64,000 nucleotides of DNA from Halorubrum yunnanense (lineage in GTDB: Archaea; Halobacteriota; Halobacteria; Halobacteriales; Haloferacaceae), in NCBI RefSeq assembly GCF_026586675.1, contig NZ_JAODIX010000030.1:47872-111871 (forward strand), given 5' to 3'. Positions 51,561 to 60,210 of the stretch are shown here, one piece after another. The notes under the pieces were generated by a model that was not told where the DNA came from, ran no database searches, and worked only from the letters and a program-made list of their open reading frames with translations. The translations under genes were made by a program, and so were the position numbers. Numbering within the stretch: the stretch's first letter is position 1; every line of letters starts with the position of its first letter.

Positions 51561-52778
51561 CTACTCCCCGTCGTCCTCGTCCGGCTCGGTCGGCACGCCG
51601 CCGAGGGTCCCGTCTTCGTCGAACAGCTTCGCACGGAGGAATCGCGTGCGGTAGCGGTTCGCCCCTTCTTTCGTGTCGGCCTCGCGGATCTCGTCGGTCC
51701 GGCCGTCGGCGACCGCGTCGATGACGTCTTCAACCTGCTCTTTCTCGCTCGGGGTCAGCTCGAACTCGTAGGTCCGGGGCTGCTCGCTCTCCAGGCGGGT
51801 CCACTTGCGGGCGGCCGAGACGACGACCGAGCAGGGCTCGCGGCAGGGGAAGACGCCGTCCCCGCCGTCGACGTCGAGGTCGGTCTCGTCGTCGTACTCC
51901 CACTCGCGGCGCTTCAGGCACTGCGAGTCGTCGCAGCACGCCTCCGCGACCCAGTTGACGTGCTCGTACCCCTCACCGCGGTCCCACGTCTTCACGACGC
52001 CGTAGATGCCGGACTGCCGCTCCATCGTCTCGCGCCAGTTGGTCACGTCCAGCTCGCCCTCGCGCTCGCGGTGCCAGTTGGCGACCGTCGCGGGGTAGAC
52101 CGTCTCGACGGCCTCGTAGGCGTCCCGGGGCCCGAGGTCGGGGAAGACCCACCCGCCCGCCAGCGACGGCGCGGTCTTGAGCGGGCGGTAGCGCCCCTTG
52201 GCGTCGAGCTTGACGAGATCGCGGGCGTCGAGCGGGTCGTCGTAGGCGTCCAGCTCGTCGATCGGGACGCCCGCGTCGTCGGCGTGGCGCACGTCGTACC
52301 GGCGCTCGCCGCGGTCGGTTATCGTGGCCGTGACCTTCAGCTCGCCCCACGCGCGCTCGATCCCCTCCCCGAGCGCGGCGTACCGGGTTGCCACCGTCGC
52401 GCCGTCGGCGTCCTCGATCCAGCGCAGGAACGCGCGTCGCGGGCCGAACTCGCCGACGACGCGCTCGAAGGCGTACCAGTCCGTGACCGCGGGGGCGCGC
52501 TCGTCGAGGGCCTCGTGGAGCTCGCGCTCGCTCAGGCCGGTCCGGGGGTCGTCGTCGGCGGGGTCGAGGCGGTACGTGCCCGCGGCATCGCCTTCGCGGT
52601 CACCGTCGTCGCGGGCGACGCCGAACCCCTCGAACCGGAGGGGCTCGTCGGGGTCACGACCGTCGAGGGCGTCGAGGACCGCGTCGAAGGCGTCGCTCGG
52701 GAGGTCGATGTCGGGGGGGTCGGGACGCTCGGCCTCGCCGTCCTCCGCGTCGGCGCTCGCGGGAGCAGAGTCGGCCAC
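51561..52778 (-). CDS. DR2241-family Fe-S protein downstream of cbiX
   Basis: A 405-residue protein resembling the DR2241 family, often encoded beside CbiX-type chelatases. A cysteine cluster, CCDDSQCLKRREW ... GVFPCREPCSVVV (about residues 285-325), fits a predicted 4Fe-4S-binding domain. The preceding part has conserved Trp-rich segments (GGWVFPDLGPRDAYEAVE). A role in corrin or siroheme handling is inferred from pairing with cbiX, two bases upstream. Biochemical function unknown. Confidence 0.78.
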   Translation of the reverse strand: MADSAPASADAEDGEAERPDPPDIDLPSDAFDAVLDALDGRDPDEPLRFEGFGVARDDGDREGDAAGTYRLDPADDDPRTGLSERELHEALDERAPAVTDWYAFERVVGEFGPRRAFLRWIEDADGATVATRYAALGEGIERAWGELKVTATITDRGERRYDVRHADDAGVPIDELDAYDDPLDARDLVKLDAKGRYRPLKTAPSLAGGWVFPDLGPRDAYEAVETVYPATVANWHREREGELDVTNWRETMERQSGIYGVVKTWDRGEGYEHVNWVAEACCDDSQCLKRREWEYDDETDLDVDGGDGVFPCREPCSVVVSAARKWTRLESEQPRTYEFELTPSEKEQVEDVIDAVADGRTDEIREADTKEGANRYRTRFLRAKLFDEDGTLGGVPTEPDEDDGE

Positions 52779-52780
52779 GG

Positions 52781-53650
52781 TCAGTCCCCCGTGGCGACGC
52801 GGGTGGTCTCGCGCACGTCGTCGAGCGCGTCCTCGACGTCGGCGCCCGCGTCGGCCGCGCGCTCTAAGACGACGTCGGCCATCAGGGGCTCGGTGCCGAC
52901 GGCGCCCGCGTACCAGATCCGGGTGCCGTCCACGTCCGTGGGGACATCGTACCCATCCGTGTAATCCTCGCAGAGCCCGACATCCTCGGGGATGTCCTCC
53001 TGGGTGTGGTAGCCGTCGGCGATGAAGAGGGGGACTAAGACGACGTCGTCGCTCTCGAAGAACTCCGGCAGGTCGTCGACTTCGGGGTCCTCGTCCATGT
53101 ACAGCGCTTTCACCTCTTCGAAGCGGTCGCGCTCGGCGATTCGGTCGGCGTGGTACTCGATCGCCTTCGCGCTGTTCTCGTTGCGCTGGGTGCCGTGGCC
53201 GACGACGGCGAGCCCGACGTCGTCGCCGACGTCTGGGTCGCCGGTGACCGACTCGGCTCGCCGGACGATCACGTCGGTCATCGCGCGGTGGGTGCCCACA
53301 GGGCCGCAGTAGTGGACCTCCCGGTCGATGTCTTCGGCGACGAGCGTGGCCTGGTCGGCCGAGAGGCCGTCGGAGTCCCAGTCGGCGACGTCCCAGCCGT
53401 CGAGCCGGAGCTCGCGGGGGATCACCTGTTCCGTGAAGTACCCCTCCGAGACGAACAGCGGGACGACGTAGACCTCGTCGCCCTCGACGGTGCGGAGCAC
53501 CTCTCGGAAGTGCGGTTCCTCCTTCCAGAAGCCGGTCTTCACCTCGTCGAAGGCGCCGGTCGCGCGGACGGTGTCAGCGTGGTCGTACGTCGGCGCGCTC
53601 GACCCCGGATTGAGGTGCGAGCCGTGTGCGACGATGACGAGCGACTGCAT
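52781..53650 (-). CDS. cbiX: Sirohydrochlorin cobaltochelatase CbiX (two-domain)
   Basis: A 289-residue duplicated chelatase inserting cobalt into sirohydrochlorin. The first half opens SLVIVAHGSHLNPGS with the catalytic His, then VYVVPLFVSEGYFTEQ. The second half has LAVVGHGTQRNENS and VVLVPLFIADGYHTQEDIP with the paired His. ATG 53650 precedes the domain directly; GTG 53656 would add two residues. It feeds the corrin ring pathway completed by the 17.6-26.7 kb cluster, although it lies 26 kb away. Confidence 0.92.
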   Translation of the reverse strand: MQSLVIVAHGSHLNPGSSAPTYDHADTVRATGAFDEVKTGFWKEEPHFREVLRTVEGDEVYVVPLFVSEGYFTEQVIPRELRLDGWDVADWDSDGLSADQATLVAEDIDREVHYCGPVGTHRAMTDVIVRRAESVTGDPDVGDDVGLAVVGHGTQRNENSAKAIEYHADRIAERDRFEEVKALYMDEDPEVDDLPEFFESDDVVLVPLFIADGYHTQEDIPEDVGLCEDYTDGYDVPTDVDGTRIWYAGAVGTEPLMADVVLERAADAGADVEDALDDVRETTRVATGD

Positions 53651-53777
53651 ACCCACGCTGGGGGCGCGCGGCTCTTAGGGACTTCGGAGCGTGCGGGCTC
53701 GCGGGAATCCGACCGCGTTCCATCCTCCGCGGCCGCCGACCGAAATCGCCATGCCGCCTGGCACCGCAGCCACGACC

Positions 53778-54329
53778 ATGTCGCTGGCAGCCGACACCCG
53801 CGAAGCGGCCCGGGCCCGCCCGTTCGTCCTCGACGCGCTCCGCGCGGGCGTGTTGAACCACAGCGCCGCCGCCGCGTGGCTCGCCGACGAGGCCGACCTC
53901 GGCGGCGGCGACGCCGACACCGACGCGATCGCGACGGCGCTCCGGCGGTTCCGGGAGGAACTCCCGGCGTACGCGACCGCCGAGCGCGCCGCGAGCGTGT
54001 CGATGCGAAGCGGGGTGAGGGTGACCGATGAGGCGGGCGACGCCGGATCCGCCGGGGAGTCCACGGGCGACGCAGACCCCCTCCTCCGAGTCGGCGGCGT
54101 GGCGGTCGTCCCCGAGGGGCGCCGAACGGCAATCGTCGCGACCGGCGACGTCGACGCCGGGGCGCTCGGGGCCGTCCTCCGCCGCCTCGACGCCGGCGAC
54201 GTCGACGTCGGGGCCGCGGGCGTCGCCGGGGACGTGATCGTCGTCGTCGTGGGTCGCCGCGACGGCGCGACCGCGGTCCGAGTCACGGAGGACGCGCTGT
54301 CTGCGGTGCCAGTCGACGGAGAGCCGTAA
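53778..54329 (+). CDS. Conserved haloarchaeal protein of unknown function (DUF7523-like)
   Basis: A 183-residue acidic protein starting MSLAADTREAARARPFVLDALRAG. The first half is helical with a possible HTH-like stretch (GVLNHSAAAAWLADE ... IATALRRFREELP). The second half (AIVATGDVDAGALGAVLRRLDAGDVDVGAAGVAGDVIVVVVGRR) has an ACT-like alternation of strands and helix. I recall this as a conserved haloarchaeal family, perhaps DUF7523. A longer frame from 53691 is less family-like. Ligand-sensing is only a guess. Confidence 0.75.
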   Translation: MSLAADTREAARARPFVLDALRAGVLNHSAAAAWLADEADLGGGDADTDAIATALRRFREELPAYATAERAASVSMRSGVRVTDEAGDAGSAGESTGDADPLLRVGGVAVVPEGRRTAIVATGDVDAGALGAVLRRLDAGDVDVGAAGVAGDVIVVVVGRRDGATAVRVTEDALSAVPVDGEP

Positions 54330-54472
54330 GCGCGAGACTGACACCGGCGACGGCGTCTCTGCGGCGACGACGGCGTCACTGCGGCGAGCCGCGGCGGGTT
54401 CAGCCGGTCCGTGGCTCAATAGCCGGTGTACACCTGTTTGCGTACGCCGACCGCAGTCACTCCCCCGTCGTT

Positions 54473-54724
54473 GTGCCGGAGCCGGCCGGCACGCCCGCTG
54501 AGGTCGCCGCCGAGTCGGAGCGGTGGTCGGCGGCGGGCGCCGACGGCTTCGTTGTCATGCCCGCGCTCGTCCAGCGGACCCTCGGTCGCGTCACGAAGCT
54601 TCTACTGCCCGAACTCCGCGACCGCGGGCTGCTCGCCGGCGACGCGGGCGGCGGGACGCTCCGGAAACGCCTGTTCGGCACCGACGAACCGACCGCCAGA
54701 CGCCCGGCCGGTCGACGGGAGTGA
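54473..54724 (+). pseudogene. C-terminal remnant of a luciferase-like flavin monooxygenase
   Basis: An 83-residue frame resembles only the last part of NtaA/SnaA/DszA-type monooxygenases. AGTPAEVAAESERWSAAGADGFVVMPALV corresponds to the usual GTPEEVAD ... ADGFxVMPP segment. LLLPELRDRGLLAGD ... GTLRKRLFG matches the usual VPELQRRG ... TLRExLG ending. The N-terminal four fifths of the enzyme, including the flavin-binding barrel, are absent upstream, where the HTH/ACT-like gene ends at 54329. It is best read as a decayed fragment. The adjacent ABC operon may once have served the enzyme's substrate. Confidence 0.65.
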
Positions 54725-54828
54725 CGAGGAACCGATGGCGTCGGCGGTCGTTGTGGGTCGATCGTTGCGCCCGCGCTGAGTCACGAACGACTACCGTCGT
54801 CGCATTTGGGCGGTAAGGGCCGCCGCGG

Positions 54829-55716
54829 TCAGGTGTCGCGCGCGATCCGTTCGAGCCCCGCGGTGACGCCGACGGCGAGGACGACGAGCAAGACGGCGAC
54901 GACCAGCAGCGTCGAGGTGACGCTCACCAGCGGATCCAGCGAGTTCCGCAGCGAGTTCCACGCCATCACCGGGATCGTCCGCGTCTCGCGACCGGAGAGG
55001 AACAGCGACATGACGAACTCTTGGAGGCTCACGACGAACGCGATACAGGCGGCCGCCAGCAGCCCCGCTCGAACGTTCGGCACCACGACCTCGAGGAATG
55101 CCCGTGGGCGTGAGGCGCCGAGGTTGAGGGCGGCGTCACGGAGCCGCCAGTCGTACCGTGCGAACGTCGCTCGCATCACCGAGAAGGTGAGCGGCGTCGC
55201 CCACAGCGAGTGGGCGGCCACGATCGTCGGGATCTGCTGCTGGAGACCGAGCTGACTGAAAAAGACCAGTAGCGCGACGCCGAGGACGACGCCGGGGACC
55301 AGCAGCGGGACGAGCGCGATTCCGGTGACGACGGTGGCGGGCCACGAGTCGACGTTCCGGAGGCCGAGTGCCGCGCCGACGCCGAGTGTCGTTGACACCA
55401 TCGTCGTCCCGCCGGCGACGATCAGGCTGTTGCGCGCCGCGCGGATCCAGTCCGGGCTCGAAAGCAACGTATCGTACCACCGCAGCGACACACCAGACGG
55501 GGGGAACACGACCGCCCCGGACGCGTCCAGCGACGTGCCCGCGACGACGACGAACGGCGCGAGCAGGAACGCGAACACGGCGAGGTAAGCGATCCGAAAC
55601 ACGATCGTCCCGGACAGCTCCGCGAGTCGAGCCGCGAGCGGTCGCGTCGACGCGGTACCGATCGCCGGTGCCGGGGCAGCGTCTTCCGCACCCGCGTCAG
55701 CACCGGACTCAGCCAT
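54829..55716 (-). CDS. ABC transporter permease, PotC/FbpB-like
   Basis: A 295-residue type 1 permease with six helices, starting after an acidic 35-residue tail (AYLAVFAFLLAPFVVVAG). The family loop FPPSGVSLRWYDTLLSS is typical of PotC-like subunits, and the EAA loop is ALNLGASRPRAFLEVVVPNVRAG. Second permease of the operon, overlapping the preceding gene by eight bases. Candidate substrates are polyamine, ferric iron, thiamine or a phosphonate. Confidence 0.9.
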   Translation of the reverse strand: MAESGADAGAEDAAPAPAIGTASTRPLAARLAELSGTIVFRIAYLAVFAFLLAPFVVVAGTSLDASGAVVFPPSGVSLRWYDTLLSSPDWIRAARNSLIVAGGTTMVSTTLGVGAALGLRNVDSWPATVVTGIALVPLLVPGVVLGVALLVFFSQLGLQQQIPTIVAAHSLWATPLTFSVMRATFARYDWRLRDAALNLGASRPRAFLEVVVPNVRAGLLAAACIAFVVSLQEFVMSLFLSGRETRTIPVMAWNSLRNSLDPLVSVTSTLLVVAVLLVVLAVGVTAGLERIARDT

Positions 55717-56644
55717 CCGCGGCCACCTCCGCGCTCGCGCCGCCTTGACGACGCATGAGCAGGTACGCCAGCGTCAGCGCGGCGATCACGGTCGTCGTCA
55801 CGACTACTGCCAACGCGGCGGCCGCCGACCAGTCGAACTCCTGTAAGAGCAGGTCCGCAACCTCGATACCGACCGTCCGCTCGGAGCCGGACCCGAGCAG
55901 CAACGGCGCGGCGTACGACCCGACGCTCCACGTGAACGCGATCACGCCAGCGACGAGCAGGCCCGGAACGGTGTGGGGTAACACGACCGCAAGGAACGCT
56001 CGCGGTCGCGACGCGCCCAGGTCCCGAGCCGCCTCGACGAGCGACTCGTCGACCGTCGCGAGCACGGAAAAGGTCGCGAGCACCGCGTACGGGACGACGA
56101 TATACAGCTGTGCGATCACCGCGCCGGGGACGTTGTTGACGAGGGTGAGCGGCGCCGCGATCACCCCGCTGCCGACGAGCGCGGCGTTGAGCACGCCGTT
56201 CGGCGAGAACACGAGGACGGCCGCGAACAACTTCACGACAATGGCGGTGAACATCGACACCAACACGCCGGCGACGAGAGCCACCCGTAGCGGTCCCTCC
56301 GCCCGCCACATCGCGTACGCGTACACCAGGCCGATTCCGACGGCCAACGCCGTCACGACGGCGGCGAACCCAAGGGTGAAAACGAATTCCCGACGGATCG
56401 TCGCCGACTCCGCGATAAACCGATACCCGTCGAGCGACCACGTCCCCTCGACGAACGCCTGAGCCGTCGCCTGTTCGGTGAGGCTTATCCGCACGAGATA
56501 ACCGAACGGCACCACGAACACCAGGAGGTCGAACAACAACAGCGGTGCGACCAGCCCGGCCGAGCGCCCGCTAACAGCAGCGGTCGCGCGTCGGAACGCG
56601 GCTCGGACGTCGCTGTCAGTGGGGGTCGCGTCGCCGAGGCTCAT
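55709..56644 (-). CDS. ABC transporter permease, PotB-like
   Basis: A 311-residue type 1 permease with six helices: first at LVAPLLLFDLLVFVVPFGYLV, and EAA loop AARDLGASRPRAFLAVVLPHTVPG. LTEQATAQAFVEGTWSLDGYRFI is the usual outer loop. ATG 56644 overlaps the ATPase stop (ATGA); an upstream in-frame start at 56695 would lie inside the ATPase. Confidence 0.9.
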   Translation of the reverse strand: MSLGDATPTDSDVRAAFRRATAAVSGRSAGLVAPLLLFDLLVFVVPFGYLVRISLTEQATAQAFVEGTWSLDGYRFIAESATIRREFVFTLGFAAVVTALAVGIGLVYAYAMWRAEGPLRVALVAGVLVSMFTAIVVKLFAAVLVFSPNGVLNAALVGSGVIAAPLTLVNNVPGAVIAQLYIVVPYAVLATFSVLATVDESLVEAARDLGASRPRAFLAVVLPHTVPGLLVAGVIAFTWSVGSYAAPLLLGSGSERTVGIEVADLLLQEFDWSAAAALAVVVTTTVIAALTLAYLLMRRQGGASAEVAADG

Positions 56645-57795
56645 CAGACCCGCGCCCCCGCGGGGCCGAAGTACGACACGTCGCGGCTCCCGCACCGGAC
56701 CATCACCGCGTCACCGGGTTCGACGTCCAGTCGGTCGGCCATCCGTCGCTCGGTGAACAGGGTCGCGTCGCCGACCGTGAGCTCGTACCGGACGGTCGAC
56801 CCGCGGTGAAGCACGTTTTCGACGGTCGCCCGCGCTGCGAAGGCGCCTGGGTCGTCGGCGGTGTTCGCGTCGGCGTCGGTGTCCACGCTGACGGACAGCC
56901 GCTCCGGTCGAAGCGAGGCGGTCACGCGGTCGCCGGGTTCGAGGTCGTCGCTCGCCGGCGCGGCCAGCGACGATCCGAGCGGGGTCTCCAGCGGCACCCG
57001 ATCGTCGGCGAGGCCGCCGTCGGCCGACGGCTTCCGCTGCGGCGTCTCGGCGGGCGCAACGGTGCACTCGACGAAGTTGGTTGTTCCGAGGAACGACTCG
57101 ACGAACCGGTCGTCCGGATCGGTGTACACGTCCGACGGCGGCCCGGTCTGGACCAGTCGGCCGTCGTTCATCACGCCGATGCGGTCGGCCAGCGTGAACG
57201 CCTCGTCCTGGTCGTGGGTAACGTACACCATCGTCGTGCCGAGAGTCGCCTGGATCTCCTTTATTTCCAGCTGCATCGCCTCCCGCAGCTTCCGGTCGAG
57301 GTTCGACAGCGGCTCGTCGAGCAGAAGCAGGTCCGGATCGGGCGCCAGCGACCGCGCCAGCGCTGTCCGCTGTTTTTGTCCGCCTGACAGCTCTTCGGGG
57401 CGAGCGTCCGCCTGCTCGCTCATCTCGACGAGCGAGAGCAGTTCGGCGGCGCGCTCGTGGCGCTCGCGCTCGCTCACGCCGGCCATTTTGAGCCCGAACG
57501 CGACGTTCTCTTGGACCGTCTTGTTCGGGAACAGCGCCCAGTTCTGAAACACCATCGTACACGGTCGTTCGTTTGGCGGGGTGGCCGTCACGTCGCGTCC
57601 CTCGATCCGGACGGCGCCGTCGTCAGGGGTCTCGAAGCCGGCGACGCTCCGCAGCGTCGTCGACTTCCCGCATCCGGAGGGGCCGAGCAAGCAGACGAGC
57701 TCTCCCTCGGCGACCGACAGCGACACGTCATTGACGGCGGTCATCGAACCGAACCGCTTCGTGACACCGTCGAGCTCTAACACCGGGGTCGTCAT
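56644..57795 (-). CDS. ABC transporter ATPase with TOBE domain, PotA-like
   Basis: A 383-residue ATPase with Walker A GPSGCGKST, Q-loop MVFQNWALFPNKTV, signature LSGGQKQRTALARSLA, Walker B LLLLDEPLSNLD and H-loop VTHDQDEAF. About 140 C-terminal residues form the TOBE regulatory domain (RLSVSVDTD, TVENVLHRGSTVRYELTVG). ATG overlaps the binding-protein stop. The Q-loop reads QNWALFPN, as in PotA-type proteins. Confidence 0.93.
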   Translation of the reverse strand: MTTPVLELDGVTKRFGSMTAVNDVSLSVAEGELVCLLGPSGCGKSTTLRSVAGFETPDDGAVRIEGRDVTATPPNERPCTMVFQNWALFPNKTVQENVAFGLKMAGVSERERHERAAELLSLVEMSEQADARPEELSGGQKQRTALARSLAPDPDLLLLDEPLSNLDRKLREAMQLEIKEIQATLGTTMVYVTHDQDEAFTLADRIGVMNDGRLVQTGPPSDVYTDPDDRFVESFLGTTNFVECTVAPAETPQRKPSADGGLADDRVPLETPLGSSLAAPASDDLEPGDRVTASLRPERLSVSVDTDADANTADDPGAFAARATVENVLHRGSTVRYELTVGDATLFTERRMADRLDVEPGDAVMVRCGSRDVSYFGPAGARV

Positions 57796-58907
57796 ACGTT
57801 GGCTTTCAGTTGCTTGAACTGCTCGTTGAGTTCGCTCGCGTACTCCGAGACGTCTGCCCACTCGAGGAACGAGACGTCCTTCAGGGCCTCGTTCGACAGC
57901 GGGACGTTCTCGCGCGTCGCCTCCGGGTACTCCGCGTCGGGATTGACCACTCCCATGTTGAACGACTCCGCGAAGGTGGACTGCATCTCCGTCGACAGCA
58001 TGAAATCAAGGAAGTCCTCCGCCATCGCTTTCCGGTCGGTCCCGCGGACGACGTGGTAGTCGTCGATGTAGCCGGTCGTCCGTTCGGGGACGTGAAGCCC
58101 GATGTCCGTCGACTCGGTCTGCGACTTCTTCAGCGAATACGCGAAGAAGTACTGACCCATCGTCGCCACGCCCTGGTCGATGGCCGTCCACATGTCTTGG
58201 GCCCCGGTGTAGAACTTCGCGGTGTCGATGCTCTTCAGCGTCTCGAATATGGCGTCGTGGCCCTCAGCGGAATACAGCTCGTCGTCGAACGGCTGCGCGT
58301 CGGAGACGATAGCCGCCATCTGCATCGAGTTCGTCCAGTAGCTGCCCGGCAGCGCCACGTCCTCGGCCTCGGTCGTCAGGTCGGCCCACGTGTCGGGCTG
58401 CCAGTCGACGGCCGCGTTGTCGTAGGCGTAACACATCACCCCGTACGCGAGCGGCACGGAAATCGGGTCCTCGCGCTGGATCTCCGGCTTGATCACGTCG
58501 CCGTTCTCCAAGTTACCGTAGTCCACCGGCTCCCACAGGTCAGATTGGAGGCCGATGTAGTGCTGCCGATCGCCCACGACGGTGAGGTCGTACGGTGGGT
58601 TGTCCGGGGGCGCAGAGCGGATCTTCGCGAGTATCTGCGACCACCCCGGAACGATCTCCAGCGTGCCGCCCGTCCGTTCCTCGTAGACCGGCTTGATCTC
58701 TTCTTCGAACACGGTCGCGTTCGCCCCGCTCCACGTCGAGAGCCGCAAGGTCTTGTTGCGGAACGGAGCGTCTGACTCCGTCTCCCCGGTGGTCGCTCCG
58801 TCGGGTGTCGAATCGCCGCCGCCGGCGCAGCCGGCCAACCCGGCGACACCGACTGCCCCACCGGCGGCGACAAACTCACGACGGGAAACATGTCTGGACC
58901 GGTTCAT
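57792..58907 (-). CDS. ABC transporter substrate-binding lipoprotein, PotD/spermidine-like
   Basis: A 371-residue family 1 solute-binding protein. The N-terminus NRSRHVSRREFVAAGGAVGVAGLAGC has twin Arg and a lipobox. The mature part, TLRLSTWSGANATVFEEEIKPVYEERTG, then DLTVVGDRQHYIGLQSD and VPLAYGVMCYAYD, resembles PotD-like proteins. First gene of the binding protein-ATPase-permease-permease operon. Alternative in-frame ATG codons at 58922 and 58928 and TTG 58934 exist. A TATA-like GGTATTTTTACC (58944-58955) would favour the ATG at 58922 if leaderless, so the exact start is uncertain. Confidence 0.9.
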   Translation of the reverse strand: MNRSRHVSRREFVAAGGAVGVAGLAGCAGGGDSTPDGATTGETESDAPFRNKTLRLSTWSGANATVFEEEIKPVYEERTGGTLEIVPGWSQILAKIRSAPPDNPPYDLTVVGDRQHYIGLQSDLWEPVDYGNLENGDVIKPEIQREDPISVPLAYGVMCYAYDNAAVDWQPDTWADLTTEAEDVALPGSYWTNSMQMAAIVSDAQPFDDELYSAEGHDAIFETLKSIDTAKFYTGAQDMWTAIDQGVATMGQYFFAYSLKKSQTESTDIGLHVPERTTGYIDDYHVVRGTDRKAMAEDFLDFMLSTEMQSTFAESFNMGVVNPDAEYPEATRENVPLSNEALKDVSFLEWADVSEYASELNEQFKQLKANV

Positions 58908-58943
58908 ACCTGCGTTTGGCATTACCATTACCAAGTGGTCCGA

Positions 58944-58955
58944 GGGTAAAAATAC
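58944..58955 (-). promoter_or_regulatory. Promoter box of the Pot-like operon
   Basis: GGTATTTTTACC on the minus strand is AT-rich and partly palindromic (GGTA-N4-TACC). It serves the operon running leftward; the symmetry could also be an operator. Confidence 0.45.
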
Positions 58956-59171
58956 CGTGTTTCCGGGTTTCCTGTGCCCTGTCCCGCTAGAATGGGCTCT
59001 CGTATTTGTGCGCGTTTTTACCTCGTATCGAGTGCGGACTCATCACGATGCTGGCATACAGGAATGTCCCGTGGGGTTCGGTCTGTCGAGCTCGGGGCTT
59101 GCCGCGGTCACCCACGGGTATCACACCGGGAATGCCGACCGAATGAGGTGCCTGCGGGCCCACCCTCCGAC

Positions 59172-59504
59172 GTGAACCACGTTCCGGACGACGCCCTCGC
59201 GGCGCTCGACGCGTTCGGCGAGGGACACCTGCGCGGTGACCCGCCCCCGGTCCGGGAGCGGCTTCGCTCCGACCTCCGGCTCCGGATCGCTCCGACCGGC
59301 GACGGGGTCGCGCGCTGCCGCTTCGAGACGGAACACACCCGGGCCCCGCCGACGCTGCGGGACCGCGGCTCCTTCCTCGCGACGTACGTCGACGGCGTCG
59401 ACGACCGGCTCCGAGCGTGGGGGATCGAGCCGCCCGACGCGTACGAATACGCCGAGACGGTCGACGGTCGACACCGGTACGAGGGGACACTCCGGCTCCC
59501 GTGA
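59172..59504 (+). CDS. Small acidic protein of unknown function
   Basis: A 110-residue protein starting with GTG (NHVPDDALAALDAFGEGHLR). It contains RLRIAPTGDGVARCRFETEHTRAPPTLRDRG and ATYVDGVDDRLRAWGIEPPDAYEYAETVDG. Composition is typically halophilic and codon use matches the neighbours, so it is likely real. No family recognised. The frame runs open upstream to 58974, but that part is Cys/Arg-rich and unlike a protein. Confidence 0.65.
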   Translation: MNHVPDDALAALDAFGEGHLRGDPPPVRERLRSDLRLRIAPTGDGVARCRFETEHTRAPPTLRDRGSFLATYVDGVDDRLRAWGIEPPDAYEYAETVDGRHRYEGTLRLP

Positions 59505-59565
59505 CCGCCGAAGAGTCCCGACCCCCGAGTCGGCCGCGACGCCGCACCGCGGGAACGCCGGGGTG

Positions 59566-59577
59566 TCTTTATTTTCC
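59566..59577 (+). promoter_or_regulatory. TATA box of the four-helix membrane protein gene
   Basis: TCTTTATTTTCC lies 21-32 bases before the GTG at 59598, supporting that start. Confidence 0.55.
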
Positions 59578-59597
59578 GGGCGTCCTCACCCGATCCC

Positions 59598-60134
59598 GTG
59601 CTCCTCACGACTGCCTTCGTCCTCCACGTGCTCTCTGGCGCGCTGTGGACCGGCGCGACGCTGTACGTCGTCTACGCGACCCTCCCGCGGGCGGCCGACG
59701 GGACGCTCGGCCGCGACGCGTTCGTCGACGCCGCGCACCGCCTCCTCATGATCACGCGCTGGACCGGCGTCGTCCTCCCCGCCACCGGGGGGTACATGGT
59801 CTGGGCGCTGTACAGGCCGCTCGGGCTCCTCACGGCGAGCGTCCGCGGGTGGGCCGTCGTCGCGATGCTCTCGCTGTGGGGGATCATGAACGGCCTCGTC
59901 GAGCTGGGCGTCCTCCGGATGCGACGCGAGGTCGACCCCGAAATCGGCTGGGGGACGTACATGGCCGAGGGGTTCCCGGTGGACGCGCTCGGCGGCGGAG
60001 CAGACGCGGTCGGCGGCGACCTCACGGCGGAGCGACTCGCCGCGGTCGGTCGGCCGTACCTGCTCGCGAGCGCCGGGCTCGCCGCGCTGCTGCTGGTCGA
60101 CGCCGGGCTCCTGGCCGGCGGCGTCCCGACGTGA
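59598..60134 (+). CDS. CopD-like four-helix membrane protein
   Basis: A 178-residue protein with four hydrophobic helices: LLTTAFVLHVLSGALWTGATLYVVY, WTGVVLPATGGYMVWALY, WAVVAMLSLWGIMNGLVELG and YLLASAGLAALLLVDAGLL. The first helix, with His in FVLHVLSGALWTGA, resembles CopD/DUF2269-type membrane proteins, which sometimes bind heme or copper. Function not established. Confidence 0.75.
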   Translation: MLLTTAFVLHVLSGALWTGATLYVVYATLPRAADGTLGRDAFVDAAHRLLMITRWTGVVLPATGGYMVWALYRPLGLLTASVRGWAVVAMLSLWGIMNGLVELGVLRMRREVDPEIGWGTYMAEGFPVDALGGGADAVGGDLTAERLAAVGRPYLLASAGLAALLLVDAGLLAGGVPT

Positions 60135-60210
60135 GACCCGTCGGGGCGTGTGGACGGGCTGGAGGCGGGACCCCGCACGTTTTTCTAACGCGGTCTGATA
60201 CGTAGGAGCG

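Noticed and set aside
58974-59171. N-terminal extension of the small gene at 59172
   Set aside because: The extra residues are Cys/Arg-rich and atypical; the acidic protein begins at the GTG.
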